A stretch of DNA of 64,000 bases from CAG-217 sp963605415 (lineage in GTDB: Bacteria; Bacillota; Clostridia; Oscillospirales; Acutalibacteraceae), in contig CAVCUL010000003.1 in assembly GCA_963605415.1 (NCBI GenBank), positions 62,001-126,000 on the forward strand. The letters run 5' to 3'. The position numbers and the translations under genes were made by a program. Positions 1 through 9,164 of the stretch are shown one piece after another (the stretch's first letter is position 1; each line of letters opens with the position of its first letter). Under the pieces are notes generated by a model that saw only the letters and a program-made list of their open reading frames with translations, was not told the origin of the DNA and did not search any database.

Positions 1-51
1 GGAAAATGGGTCTACATTCTGCCACTTTACGGTTGCGCCGGGCAAATGGAC

Positions 52-672
52 TTAAATCATATACTCAATGGTGTTGTCCGGGGTGAGCATGGTCTCCGTA
101 TTATAAAGCACCACCGCTTCCCTGCCCTCCGGCTCTGCAAAGGCGTACAAGGTCTGCCCCTCGCCGTTGAGCATAGACTGGGACAAAATGCGATTATACG
201 CAAAGGGGTGGTCCCTATCGGTCACAACGGACGGATCGTCAAAGCCCTCTGTCACATAATAGGGGTCAAACAGATAGACCATACCGTCCCGCTCGCCGGT
301 GAGCAGCACATAGTGCCACTCGTCTAAAAACAGGCGCACCACCACAGCGCCGCCCCGATGGAGGGCGTCTGTAATGGGGCTTTGCTGGCCCATATAGACT
401 CGATCGCCGGTATAGTACTCCGTAGCGATTGGCAGCCGCCCCGCCTGTCCAAATCCGGACAGCCAGTTGCTCAGAAACATCATCGCCGTGCAGGAGGTGC
501 CGCTTTTGCCAAAGGCGCCGTCCGGGCTGAATGCGTCCAGGGAAAACAGCATAATATTGCGGATCAACTCCGGCGGGATCTGCTCTCGTTCAAAGAGAAA
601 ACTCACCGCATTGAGCATGGAGGTGGGACCGCAGTCATAATCAGAAATTTGATAACGCAAAGGGCTTTTCAT
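52..672 (-). CDS. C39-like cysteine peptidase domain protein
   Basis: A 206-residue protein with the layout of a papain-like C39 fold. Near the N terminus is a DYDCGPTSMLNAV motif with the likely catalytic Cys, and towards the C terminus EWHYVLLTGERDG followed by YLFDPYY, which supplies the expected His and Asp. There is no signal peptide or ABC transporter domain, so this is a free-standing cytosolic C39-like protein and not a bacteriocin exporter. The ATG at 672 overlaps the stop codon of the upstream M20 peptidase by one base (TGATG), so the two are translationally coupled. An in-frame extension upstream to 873 would lie inside the peptidase gene and reads as a shadow. Substrate unknown; it could also be a non-peptidase member of the fold. 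Confidence 0.75.
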   Translation of the reverse strand: MKSPLRYQISDYDCGPTSMLNAVSFLFEREQIPPELIRNIMLFSLDAFSPDGAFGKSGTSCTAMMFLSNWLSGFGQAGRLPIATEYYTGDRVYMGQQSPITDALHRGGAVVVRLFLDEWHYVLLTGERDGMVYLFDPYYVTEGFDDPSVVTDRDHPFAYNRILSQSMLNGEGQTLYAFAEPEGREAVVLYNTETMLTPDNTIEYMI

Positions 673-1781
673 CAGTCTTGCTTCTCCATGAGCGCCTGGG
701 CCAGTCGGGCTGCCTTGCAAAGCTCCTCCACGGTGGTGTATTCGTTTACAGCGTGGCAGTTGTTCATAGCCGTAGCCACCACCAGCCCCTGTATGCCGTG
801 GGCGGACAGAATGTTGCAGTCGCTGCCGCCGTAGGTGTCTGTAAACCGAGGTTCTACCCCCACAGCAGCGCAAGCCCGGCTGAACCGTCGGGCAACAGGT
901 GCGTCCGTATCCACCCGGTAACCGACAATATGTGTGATATGCGTAAAATTCAACTTAGCATCCACCGCCTGTGCCTGCTCCACAAACTCACTATGAATTT
1001 CGTTAAGCCGATCCAGAGCATCTTGGTGACACAGGGCGCGAATTTCGCCGGTAACGGTGCAGCTGTCCGGCACAATATTGGTGGCGCGACCGCCGGAAAT
1101 GGTGCCCACATTCACTGTCACATTGCCCCAGCGCCCGCTGGGAATATTGGCTACAGCGGCAGACGCCACCTGAATGGCGTGCACCCCGTCCTCCGGTGCA
1201 AAACCGGCGTGAGCTGCCTTGCCCACCACCTCTGCAGAAAAGGTGATCAGCGTGGGCGCTGCCACTGCGCAGTCCCCTACCGGACCGGACAAGTCCATCA
1301 CATACGCGGTCTTGGACTGCAAGCGATCCATATCAAACGCCTTGGCGCCCACGCAAAAATGCTCCTCACCTGTGGTGAACAGCAGTTCCAGCGTGGGGTG
1401 CGGTGCGCCGCTCTCCAGCAGAGAAGCCACGCCCTCCAAGATCGCCGACACACCGGCAAAATCATCAGCACCCAGCACCGTATCGCCGCCGGAAGTCATG
1501 CGGCCGTTCTCGTCCGTTACCGCCTGCTTGCCCCGGGATGGCTCTACTGTGTCCATATGGGCGGCAAAGAGCACCGGCTCCAGCGCCGGGTCCCCGGGAA
1601 CGGTGGCCAGCAAATTGCCGCAGGTGCTGCCAGTGGCAGCAGAGGAGTTGTCCTCCTCCACCTGCACACCCAGCGCCGTCAGTCGGTCTTTGATATAAGT
1701 ACATACCGCCTTTTCGTCAAAGGAGGGGCTGTCCAGTGCCACCAGATCAGTGAAGGTCTTCACTAAGCGTTCTTTGTTCAT
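672..1781 (-). CDS. M20 family metallopeptidase, PepT-like
   Basis: A 369-residue zinc aminopeptidase/tripeptidase of the M20 family. The metal-binding signature AHMDTV lies at residues 74-79 (His75, Asp77), the bridging GADD at 104-107 and the catalytic GEE at 138-140. A GKAAHAGFAPEDG segment marks the dimerisation domain, and TYGGSDCN plus HAVNEY near the C terminus supply the last ligands. The PepT-like arrangement suggests cytosolic hydrolysis of di- or tripeptides. Exact specificity cannot be read from sequence. It is transcribed from its own promoter at 1819-1847 and overlaps the C39-like gene downstream by one base. Confidence 0.88.
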   Translation of the reverse strand: MNKERLVKTFTDLVALDSPSFDEKAVCTYIKDRLTALGVQVEEDNSSAATGSTCGNLLATVPGDPALEPVLFAAHMDTVEPSRGKQAVTDENGRMTSGGDTVLGADDFAGVSAILEGVASLLESGAPHPTLELLFTTGEEHFCVGAKAFDMDRLQSKTAYVMDLSGPVGDCAVAAPTLITFSAEVVGKAAHAGFAPEDGVHAIQVASAAVANIPSGRWGNVTVNVGTISGGRATNIVPDSCTVTGEIRALCHQDALDRLNEIHSEFVEQAQAVDAKLNFTHITHIVGYRVDTDAPVARRFSRACAAVGVEPRFTDTYGGSDCNILSAHGIQGLVVATAMNNCHAVNEYTTVEELCKAARLAQALMEKQD

Positions 1782-1818
1782 CGTTCATCACCATTTCCTA
1801 CAAATGTTCTATGATTTA

Positions 1819-1847
1819 ATGATACAACCCTGCCGGTTGCCTGTCAA
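1819..1847 (-). promoter_or_regulatory. Sigma-70-type promoter for the M20 peptidase
   Basis: On the minus strand TTGACA (1842-1847) and TATCAT (1819-1824) are separated by 17 bases. The -35 box lies in the tail of the terminator of the upstream operon, so the peptidase pair is a separate transcription unit placed immediately behind that terminator. Confidence 0.65.
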
Positions 1848-1882
1848 TATAAAAAGAGCAGAAAGTCACGCTCTCTGCTCTT
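1847..1882 (-). terminator. Intrinsic terminator of the ruv-to-clp operon
   Basis: A stem of about 12 bp with one mismatch (arms 1854-1865 and 1871-1882, core AAGAGCAG/CTGCTCTT) is followed on the minus strand by TTTTTATATT. It begins 11 bases after the clp stop codon. Confidence 0.85.
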
Positions 1883-1892
1883 ATCGGTCAAT

Positions 1893-4214
1893 TTAAGGAT
1901 TGATTTGCAGCTGTACGCCGTCGTCGTTTGCCGTCAGGGCAATGGCCATAATGGCTTGATCCTGATGGAACACCAATGCGCTTGCCAGCTGGTCCTCCAC
2001 CTGGCGGCGCACCGCGTCACGCAGACCGCGGGCATTCTTCTTGGAGCCGTAGGCAATCTTAGCCAAAAACACCGGCACGCTGTCATCATAGGTCAGCGCA
2101 ATGCCCTTATCCTGCATACCGGGCACCAGTTCGTCCACCATCAGGCGGGCGATCCGCTGGAAATTCTCAAAAGTCAGCTTGTTAAAGACGATCACCTCGT
2201 CCACACGACCCAGGAATTCCGGGCGCAGGAAGCGCTCCAGGGCTTTCATAGTTACATCCCGGTTCATATCCCCCTCGGACTTACCAAAGCCCACGGTGGC
2301 GGCGTCAGTAGAACCGGCGTTAGAGGTCATAACGATAATGGTATTTTCAAAATTCACCGTGCGACCCTGGGCGTCTGTGATCCGGCCCTCGTCCAGAATT
2401 TGCAGCAAAATGTTCAGCACATCTTTGTGGGCCTTTTCGATCTCGTCAAACAGGATCACGCTGTAAGGCTTGCGCCGTACTTTCTCCGTCAGTTGCCCGG
2501 CGTCGTCATAACCCACATAGCCCGGGGGCGAGCCGATGATCCGAGAGACGGAGAACTTCTCCATATACTCGCTCATATCCAGGCGGATCAGTGCGTCCGG
2601 GGTGTCAAACATATAGGCGGCCAACTGCTTCACCAGCTCCGTCTTGCCTACGCCGGTGGGACCCACAAAGATAAAGGACTGGGGCCGCTTGCGGGGGCTG
2701 ATCTGTACCCGGCCCCGGCGCACGGCAGCAGCTACCTTTTCAATGGCCTCGTCCTGACCAATAATATGGGCTTTCAGCTCCGGCTCCAAACCGGCCAGCT
2801 TTTGAATATCCCCCTGCTCGATCTTGGCGGCGGGAATCCCGGTCCACATAGAGATGGCACTGGCAATATCCGCCTCCAGCACCTGATTGTCCTTTGCCTT
2901 TTCCTGCAAGGCAGGCAGCTTTTCGTCAATAGCCATCACTTCGGTTTTCAGCTTGGAGATCAACTCGTAGTCAATCTGCTGGTCCTCCTCCGTAGGCTCA
3001 GACAGATTTTCAATATTCTCCTGCAAATTGCGCTTTTTATCTTCTAAGATCTGCGCCTGGCTGATGGCCGGGTTGCGCAGGTTGGCACAGGTGCAGCTTT
3101 CGTCCAGCAGGTCAATGGCCTTATCCGGCAGGTAACGGTCCGTCACATACCGCTCGCTCATCAGCACCGCTTTGTAAACCAGGGTGTCGGAAATTTGCAC
3201 CTTATGGTACTGCTCGTAGTAGCCCTTAATGCCCAGTAGCATTTTGTAGGCGTCCTCCACGGACGGCTCCTCGATCTTAACCGGCTGGAACCGGCGCTCC
3301 AGGGCGGCGTCCTTTTCAATAAATTTCCGGTACTCGGTAAAGGTGGTGGCGCCGATCACCTGAATTTCGCCGCGAGAGAGGGCAGGCTTTAGAATATTGG
3401 CCGCATTCATGGTGCCCTCGCTGTCACCGGTGCCTACCAAATTATGCACCTCGTCAATAAACAGAATGATGTTGCCCTGGGCCTTCACCTCATCTACCAG
3501 TCCCTTGATCCGGCCCTCAAACTGTCCCCGGAACTGGGTGCCGGCCACCAGTGCGGTCAGATCCAGCAAATAGATCTCTTTGTCTGCCAGGCGGGCAGGC
3601 ACCTGTCCCTTGGCAATGCGAATGGCCAGCCCCTCGGCAATGGCAGTCTTACCTACGCCCGGCTCACCGATCAGGCAGGGATTGTTCTTGGTGCGGCGGC
3701 ACAGGATCTGTACCGTGCGAGAGATCTCCTGCTCACGGCCGATAATGGCGTCCAGCTTGCCGTTCCGGGCTTTGCCGGTCAGGTTGGTGCAGTAGGTGTT
3801 CAGGTACTTTTTTCCGTCGTCCTTTTGGCGTTTGTTGCCTTTTTTGCCCCGCTTTTTGCTCTGCTGCTTACCGTTATCGTCCTCGTTCGCAGCCAGCTCG
3901 CCGGAGTTGCCAAACAGGTTGGCAAAAGGCATGGTCTGGGCGCCGTCCATATTCTCCGGGTTGAACATTTCGCTCATATCGCCAAAGTTAAAATCACCCA
4001 TATTCTCCATAAACTGGCTCATCTGCTCGGACGCCTGCTCCAGCTCCTCGTCAGAGATGCCCAATTTATCAATCATTTGGTTAATAGAGCCGATGTTCAG
4101 TTCCCGGGCGCACTTGATGCAAAGCCCCTCCGGCTTTACCTGGTCGCCCTCCATTTTTTGAATATAGATCACCGCCGGGCGTTCGCCGCAGCGGGCACAC
4201 ATCTGTTGTTTCAT
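1893..4214 (-). CDS. ClpE/ClpC-type AAA+ ATPase with N-terminal zinc finger
   Basis: A 773-residue Hsp100 unfoldase that would feed substrates to ClpP. The N terminus has a four-Cys zinc-binding motif (Cys6, 9, 32, 35) in place of the usual double Clp-N repeat, as in ClpE. It is followed by an acidic, Met-rich then Lys-rich linker (about 60-137). AAA-1 has Walker A GEPGVGKT at 183-190 and Walker B ILFIDEVH at about 250-257. A short charged middle segment lies at about 390-445, and AAA-2 has Walker A GPTGVGKT at 518-525. The SPPGYVGYDDAGQLTEKVR segment is the normal pore/substrate region. It is the last gene of the long operon starting at ruvC, 25 bases after pgsA. Calling it ClpE specifically rests on the zinc finger. 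Confidence 0.85.
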   Translation of the reverse strand: MKQQMCARCGERPAVIYIQKMEGDQVKPEGLCIKCARELNIGSINQMIDKLGISDEELEQASEQMSQFMENMGDFNFGDMSEMFNPENMDGAQTMPFANLFGNSGELAANEDDNGKQQSKKRGKKGNKRQKDDGKKYLNTYCTNLTGKARNGKLDAIIGREQEISRTVQILCRRTKNNPCLIGEPGVGKTAIAEGLAIRIAKGQVPARLADKEIYLLDLTALVAGTQFRGQFEGRIKGLVDEVKAQGNIILFIDEVHNLVGTGDSEGTMNAANILKPALSRGEIQVIGATTFTEYRKFIEKDAALERRFQPVKIEEPSVEDAYKMLLGIKGYYEQYHKVQISDTLVYKAVLMSERYVTDRYLPDKAIDLLDESCTCANLRNPAISQAQILEDKKRNLQENIENLSEPTEEDQQIDYELISKLKTEVMAIDEKLPALQEKAKDNQVLEADIASAISMWTGIPAAKIEQGDIQKLAGLEPELKAHIIGQDEAIEKVAAAVRRGRVQISPRKRPQSFIFVGPTGVGKTELVKQLAAYMFDTPDALIRLDMSEYMEKFSVSRIIGSPPGYVGYDDAGQLTEKVRRKPYSVILFDEIEKAHKDVLNILLQILDEGRITDAQGRTVNFENTIIVMTSNAGSTDAATVGFGKSEGDMNRDVTMKALERFLRPEFLGRVDEVIVFNKLTFENFQRIARLMVDELVPGMQDKGIALTYDDSVPVFLAKIAYGSKKNARGLRDAVRRQVEDQLASALVFHQDQAIMAIALTANDDGVQLQINP

Positions 4215-4239
4215 AAATTGATCTCCTGATGAATAATGC

Positions 4240-4866
4240 TTATTTTGCAGCGCTTTGCGCCTTGTTCTCTTTCAGTTGCTTCAAAAAACCCGGCACATAG
4301 CCCAAAAGAGACACCAACGCAGACACGGCGGACAGTGCCACCAAAACCCAGGTGACCACAGACGGCAGCGTAAAATGCGCCACATTGCACAGCGCGCCGT
4401 TCTCACCAAAGGCCAAAATAATAATCATGGCAATGTAGAACACATTGGTGGCCACCTTGCCCCAGATTTCAGCCGCGGTAGGACGCATTCCCTTGGACAG
4501 CAACAGCGCCCCGCCTAAAATCATGAGCAATTCCTTAACGATGAAGAAAAAGAACAGGTACTTAATCGGGTTCTCCCAGTAGGTGTAAAGCAGTACCACC
4601 ACGATAGCCATTTGAGACAATTTATCCGCAATGGGATCGAGAATTTTGCCCAGATTGCTCACCTGGTTGAATTTGCGGGCAATCTTGCCGTCAAACAGAT
4701 CAGTCAGTGCGGCGCAAATCATTACAATCACTGCCACCAGCTGGTGGCCCTGAATAAACAATACCGCAAACACCGGTATCAGCGCAATACGAATAAAAGA
4801 CAGCCAGTTGGGAATGGTGTTCCAGCCGTCAAACAGGTCGTGTACATTCTCTTTTAATGTAGACAT
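4240..4866 (-). CDS. pgsA: CDP-alcohol phosphatidyltransferase, PgsA-like
   Basis: A 208-residue membrane enzyme that probably makes phosphatidylglycerophosphate from CDP-diacylglycerol and glycerol-3-phosphate. The family signature DG-x2-AR-x8-G-x3-D-x3-D is complete: Asp59, Gly60, Ala63, Arg64, Gly73, Asp77, Asp81. Several hydrophobic helices follow, at roughly 25-55, 85-125 and 140-195. Length and position next to cvpA and clp fit PgsA. The substrate could be another alcohol, because the family shares the motif. It lies 11 bases downstream of cvpA. Confidence 0.85.
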   Translation of the reverse strand: MSTLKENVHDLFDGWNTIPNWLSFIRIALIPVFAVLFIQGHQLVAVIVMICAALTDLFDGKIARKFNQVSNLGKILDPIADKLSQMAIVVVLLYTYWENPIKYLFFFFIVKELLMILGGALLLSKGMRPTAAEIWGKVATNVFYIAMIIILAFGENGALCNVAHFTLPSVVTWVLVALSAVSALVSLLGYVPGFLKQLKENKAQSAAK

Positions 4867-4877
4867 AACAGGTCCTC

Positions 4878-5546
4878 CTATAGTGTGGGAAGCAAAGTTT
4901 CCATATATTCTAAAATGGCGCTGTCTGCAAAAAACGCATACACGCCGTTGTCTTTCGGCAGCCAGTCGTTACCGGCCAGGTACACCCAAATGCCGCTGAT
5001 GAGCACCAAAAACAGGCAGCCCTTGACCAGCCCAAAGGCACCGCCCAGCAGGCTGTTGGTCCGGGTAAACACGGTCTTTTTACCCTGCTTCTTTCTTAGG
5101 ATAGCGGAAAGCAGCCAACAAATCAAGGCTATAATTATGAACGATATTAAAAATAATGCGATTTTCACCAGCAGGCAGGCCACCGGCTCCACCAGCTGCT
5201 GCATGACAAAATCCGCAGTGGCCTTGGCGCTGCCCTTTTTTAGCGCAGCAAAGTCAAAGTCTCCCTGCAGTGCCTGGGGCAGGGCTTGCATTTTCTCCTG
5301 CAAGGCAGCCACAAAAGTATCCACCCCGGAGGCACCGGCGATCTTCTCCTGTACTTTCAGAAGAGCCTTTGGCTCCACCAGCTTGTCATACACCACTTGG
5401 TAATACTGACGGCTGACGAACAGCGACACCGGCACACCCGCAGCGTACTTGGCCACGCCAATCAGGCTGGATAAAAGTCCTCTGCGAAAGCCCCATACCG
5501 CCATCAGCACCACCAGGACGATCAATATGTAATCCAAAATACTCAC
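4878..5546 (-). CDS. CvpA family membrane protein
   Basis: A 222-residue protein with three clear hydrophobic segments: residues about 3-50 with the CvpA-type WGFRRGLLSSLIG turn, about 110-150, and about 165-192. The family is named after a colicin V production gene, but its members are mostly uncharacterised inner-membrane proteins. The start ATG overlaps the stop of the upstream DUF5711 gene by four bases (ATGA). Its role here cannot be read beyond membrane location. Confidence 0.75.
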   Translation of the reverse strand: MSILDYILIVLVVLMAVWGFRRGLLSSLIGVAKYAAGVPVSLFVSRQYYQVVYDKLVEPKALLKVQEKIAGASGVDTFVAALQEKMQALPQALQGDFDFAALKKGSAKATADFVMQQLVEPVACLLVKIALFLISFIIIALICWLLSAILRKKQGKKTVFTRTNSLLGGAFGLVKGCLFLVLISGIWVYLAGNDWLPKDNGVYAFFADSAILEYMETLLPTL

Positions 5547-6703
5547 GATTTGGTCTCTTCTTTCTCAATTACAGACTGGCGCTGTACAAACACATTGGAG
5601 GACATCATGGTGATGGACCGCACTGCGTCCGTACAGTCCGCCGTGTGTACCACGCTGCCGTCTGACAGCTTATATACCTGAATTTTATCAGCAAGGAGCA
5701 CCGCCACCCGACTGCCGGATGCGGATAAATCCTTAACCGTTCCCTGCACAGTAAACGGACTCTCCACTTTACCGCCAGCCGTAATCCGCGCCACCGTGTT
5801 CTGCGTGGCATTGCTATAGGAGCTGTACGCCAACACCAGGTCACCGCTGCCAGTGTAATCAAAATCTACCGTTTGTACCTCTCCGTTTTTCAGCACCGTT
5901 TCCAATTTTTCGCCATTCACAACGCTAACAAAGCTGCTGCCCACCACATACAGGCTGCTGCCCCGGTAGGCAATGTCCAGCACCTGGGTGCCGGGCAGGT
6001 CAAAGCTGGCATAAGGCTCCGTGTCTTTTATCCGCATCAGATACAGCTTCGGCTGCAGGTGGGCGTCCTTACTGTTCATGGCCACAAAAGCCACCTGGCT
6101 GCCATTATCACGAATGGCAATGTTGGTAACAAACCCATATGACAAGCTGTATTGCATCTTTTCAGAACGGGTCTTAGTAATGACCTGAATATCACTGCGT
6201 TTCTCAGTGGACTGGCTGGCATACACCACCTTACCGTCATCTGACACATCTGCACAAAGAAAGCCGTTTTCATCCTCTATCTCATACAAATTCTCACCGC
6301 TGTAATCCAGCCGAAGCTTAGAGCCACCTTGGTCATAAGTAACCAGATAAGAGTCGGAAGCAGCGGTAATCGGATTGGCATAACCGTGCACAGCTGTGAA
6401 TTCCACCTTACCGTCCGATGGATTCAGTACCGTAACAGAATTGCCGGTGAGCACTGCCAACTTTGTCCCCTGCTTGTGCACCGTAACACCGTCAGAACCA
6501 TCCAATGTATAGGGAAAATTGTCACTAAGCACGGAACTGGCGCTGTTGCTGTTGCCAAAGCGGGAAAAGTCCACCTCACACAGCTTTATAATTGCAATGG
6601 CGGCCAGCAGAATAACCAATACAATCCAAACAATTCTGCGTACCTTTTTATCTTTTTGGCGCTTGCGTTCCCGCCGAAGCGCCTGTCTGTCTTCCGCTTC
6701 CAC
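5543..6703 (-). CDS. DUF5711-like membrane-anchored beta-propeller protein
   Basis: A 386-residue protein with a Lys/Arg-rich N terminus (1-25), one transmembrane helix (about 25-40) and a long extracytoplasmic part. That part has WD/PQQ-like blocks such as VTVLNPSDGKVEF, VVYASQSTEKRSDIQVI and KIQVYKLSDGSVVHTADC, which suggests a beta-propeller outside the membrane. It resembles the DUF5711 family of Clostridia. It lies between truA and cvpA and overlaps cvpA by four bases. No catalytic residues are recognisable. A cell-envelope sensor or scaffold role is only a guess. Confidence 0.65.
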   Translation of the reverse strand: MEAEDRQALRRERKRQKDKKVRRIVWIVLVILLAAIAIIKLCEVDFSRFGNSNSASSVLSDNFPYTLDGSDGVTVHKQGTKLAVLTGNSVTVLNPSDGKVEFTAVHGYANPITAASDSYLVTYDQGGSKLRLDYSGENLYEIEDENGFLCADVSDDGKVVYASQSTEKRSDIQVITKTRSEKMQYSLSYGFVTNIAIRDNGSQVAFVAMNSKDAHLQPKLYLMRIKDTEPYASFDLPGTQVLDIAYRGSSLYVVGSSFVSVVNGEKLETVLKNGEVQTVDFDYTGSGDLVLAYSSYSNATQNTVARITAGGKVESPFTVQGTVKDLSASGSRVAVLLADKIQVYKLSDGSVVHTADCTDAVRSITMMSSNVFVQRQSVIEKEETKS

Positions 6704-6722
6704 AAAAGCACCGCCTTTCTGT

Positions 6723-7478
6723 TTACATCTTTAAGTCTGCCGGGTCGTACTCCACCCGGTTCAGGTACAGCCCCTGGGGCGGTGCCGTTTTGCCGGCACG
6801 GATCCGCTCTCCGCTGTCTATGATCGCCGGTAGGTCTGCCGGATCGATCTTGCCCTCACTGACAAACAGCAGCGTGCCAACGAGAATGCGTACCATATTG
6901 TAAAGGAAGCCGTCGGCGCTGACCTTAAACAGCACCATATCCCCCTGCCGCTCTACGGTAAAGGCGGTGATGGTGCGCACCGTGTCCTCCACATCACTGC
7001 GGGCACTGCAAAAGCCCCTAAAATCGTGGGTACCAAGGAACGCCTTGGCCCCCTGCTGCATACGCTCCAACCGAATGGGATAGCGGTACTGGTACGCATA
7101 GCGCAGCAAAAAAGGGTCCCGAACAGCGCCGTTATACAGCTTATACACATATTCTTTTTCCCGGCAGCAGTACCGAGGGTGAAAATCAAGAGGCACCTCG
7201 CGGCAATCCAACACCGCAATATCTCTGGGCAGTGCCGTGTTCAGCGCCCGCACCATACTGTCACAACCAATGGACAGTTCCGTTTGGAAGCTGACATAAT
7301 AGCAATTCGCGTGCACGCCGCTGTCTGTGCGAGAGCAGCCCTTTACTGGCAACCGTGCGCCAAATACCTTTTCCACCGCGTTTTGGAACACTTCCTGCAC
7401 GGTAACGGCGTTCTTCTGCACCTGCCAACCGTGGTAATCAGCACCGTCATATCGAATGGTTAAAAGTAAATTTCGCAT
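6723..7478 (-). CDS. truA: tRNA pseudouridine(38-40) synthase
   Basis: A 251-residue TruA, which isomerises uridines 38-40 in the anticodon stem-loop. The catalytic Asp52 is in the KGCSRTDSGVHA motif (47-57), and the N-terminal DGADYHGWQVQ segment is typical. A C-terminal SADGFLYNMVRILVGTLL stretch is the family's second conserved block. The length is normal. It sits three bases after ecfT, and the ecf-truA order is the common Firmicutes arrangement. Confidence 0.95.
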   Translation of the reverse strand: MRNLLLTIRYDGADYHGWQVQKNAVTVQEVFQNAVEKVFGARLPVKGCSRTDSGVHANCYYVSFQTELSIGCDSMVRALNTALPRDIAVLDCREVPLDFHPRYCCREKEYVYKLYNGAVRDPFLLRYAYQYRYPIRLERMQQGAKAFLGTHDFRGFCSARSDVEDTVRTITAFTVERQGDMVLFKVSADGFLYNMVRILVGTLLFVSEGKIDPADLPAIIDSGERIRAGKTAPPQGLYLNRVEYDPADLKM

Positions 7479-7481
7479 ATA

Positions 7482-8294
7482 CTAAATCACCGCACCCAAA
7501 AAGTGATTGATAACAAAAATGCCTGCTATATAGAGCATCACAGCCACCAGCGCAAAAAAGTCACCGGTGCGCAGGTGCATTTCTTTCATCTTGGTGCGCC
7601 CGGCTCCGCCTCGATAGCAGCGGCACTCCATGGCGTCCGCCAGCTCATTGGCCCTGCGGAAAGAAGAAATAAAAAGCGGAATAAGGATCGGCACCAGCCC
7701 TTTGGCACGATGAATCAAACCACCGCTTTCCATATCGGCGCCCCGGGATTTCTGCGCCGCCATAATTTTATCTATTTCTTCAATCAGCGTAGGAATAAAC
7801 CGCAGAGCAATCGTCATGGTCATGGCGATCACATGCACATCGATCTTAAACACCTTTAAGGGCTTAAACAGTCGCTCCAGCGCATCTGTCAGTTCCGTTG
7901 GCGAAGTGGTGTAAGTAAGCAGACTGCCTACAATTACCAGCTCAATAATACGCACCGCCATAAAAACAGCAGTGAGAATGCCGTCCTTGGTGATTTTCAA
8001 CTTGCCAATCGTCACCAGCGCCTCACCATCACCGTAAAACAGGTTGATCACGCCGGTAATGAGAATGATCACAATTAGGGGCTTAATGCTCTTCAGAATC
8101 GTTTTAGGCGGAATTTTAGACAACCCCACCGCCAGGATCATAAAGAAAATAGCCAAGCCCAGAGACCAGAAATTTTCGCACAGAAATACCGCCACTACCA
8201 AAAGAAAGGTAAGTACGATCTTCATGCGCGCGTCCATACGGTGCACCGGGGAGTCGCCGGGGAAATACTGACCGATCGTCATACCGGAGTTCAC
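7482..8294 (-). CDS. ecfT: Energy-coupling factor transporter, transmembrane T component
   Basis: A 270-residue membrane protein with about five to six hydrophobic segments. Between them is a cytoplasmic region containing AQKSRGADMESG and, nearer the C terminus, ANELADAMECRCYRGG, the two Ala-Arg-Gly-type motifs that couple EcfT to the ATPases. It is the shared T component of a group II ECF importer for vitamins or metals. No substrate-binding S component is present in the window, so the ligands are encoded elsewhere. It overlaps ecfA2 by four bases. Confidence 0.93.
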   Translation of the reverse strand: MNSGMTIGQYFPGDSPVHRMDARMKIVLTFLLVVAVFLCENFWSLGLAIFFMILAVGLSKIPPKTILKSIKPLIVIILITGVINLFYGDGEALVTIGKLKITKDGILTAVFMAVRIIELVIVGSLLTYTTSPTELTDALERLFKPLKVFKIDVHVIAMTMTIALRFIPTLIEEIDKIMAAQKSRGADMESGGLIHRAKGLVPILIPLFISSFRRANELADAMECRCYRGGAGRTKMKEMHLRTGDFFALVAVMLYIAGIFVINHFLGAVI

Positions 8295-9160
8295 AGGCGC
8301 ACCCCCTCTCTCTTTAGGCGCTGAAATTCGCGCACGCCGTCATCAACGGTAAAAATATCCGTGCGGCACGGCACGCCACGCCGCCGCAGTTCTAAGAAAA
8401 CATCCGTCACCTGAGGCACATTCAGTCCCATTTGGCGCAGTTCGTCCGCCTTGGCGTACACATCGGCCACCGGGCCGTAGGCGGCTAACTGCCCCCGGTG
8501 CATCACCAGTACCCGGCCACAAATACGCGCCACATCTTCCATAGAGTGAGAGACGAACAGCACCGTTGCCCCGGTGCGGTCCCGGTAACTGCGGATCAAA
8601 TCCAAAATCTGGTCCCTACCCTGCGGGTCCAGGCCGGCGCAGGGCTCGTCTAAAATCAGAACTTTCGGCTCCATGGCCAAGATGGACGCAATGGCCACCC
8701 GGCGCTTTTGCCCGCCGGACAGGTCAAAGGGTGACTGCTCCGCAAAATCACGGGACAGGCCCACCAGCTCCATAGAGTGGAACACCCGGCGGCGAATTTC
8801 CTCACTGTCCAGTCCCATTTGCCTGGGACCGAAAGCAATTTCTTTATATACATTCTCTTCAAAAATCTGATACTCCGGATACTGAAAACACAATCCCACC
8901 TGAAAGCGCACACGGCGGATTTGCTTGCGGTTTTGCTTGCTCCAAATATCCTCGCCGCCTACATACACTTTGCCACTCTGGGGCTCTATCAGACCGTTTA
9001 AGTGCTGAATAAGGGTGGACTTACCGGAGCCGGTGTGGCCGATAATGCCGATGATCTCGCCCTTCTCCACAGAGAAAGACACATCCTGCAACGCCGCCGT
9101 CTCAAATGGTGTACCCACACTGTAACGGAAATTGAGTTGTTCACAGGTCAGTACAGCCAA
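8291..9160 (-). CDS. ecfA2: Energy-coupling factor transporter ATPase A2
   Basis: A 289-residue ABC ATPase with Walker A GHTGSGKST at 41-49, Q-loop QYPEYQIFEENVY, signature LSGGQKRRVAIASIL and Walker B VLILDEPCAG. Together with EcfA1 and EcfT it powers S components. The YPEYQIFEENV form of the Q-loop region and the extended C-terminal helix domain fit the A2 subunit. Four bases separate it from ecfA1, and it overlaps ecfT. Confidence 0.93.
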   Translation of the reverse strand: MAVLTCEQLNFRYSVGTPFETAALQDVSFSVEKGEIIGIIGHTGSGKSTLIQHLNGLIEPQSGKVYVGGEDIWSKQNRKQIRRVRFQVGLCFQYPEYQIFEENVYKEIAFGPRQMGLDSEEIRRRVFHSMELVGLSRDFAEQSPFDLSGGQKRRVAIASILAMEPKVLILDEPCAGLDPQGRDQILDLIRSYRDRTGATVLFVSHSMEDVARICGRVLVMHRGQLAAYGPVADVYAKADELRQMGLNVPQVTDVFLELRRRGVPCRTDIFTVDDGVREFQRLKREGVRL

Positions 9161-9164
9161 AGTT

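Noticed and set aside
1..51. A possible gene start (minus-strand GTG near 24) at the left edge
   Set aside because: Too little sequence and no clear ribosome binding site; nothing can be said.
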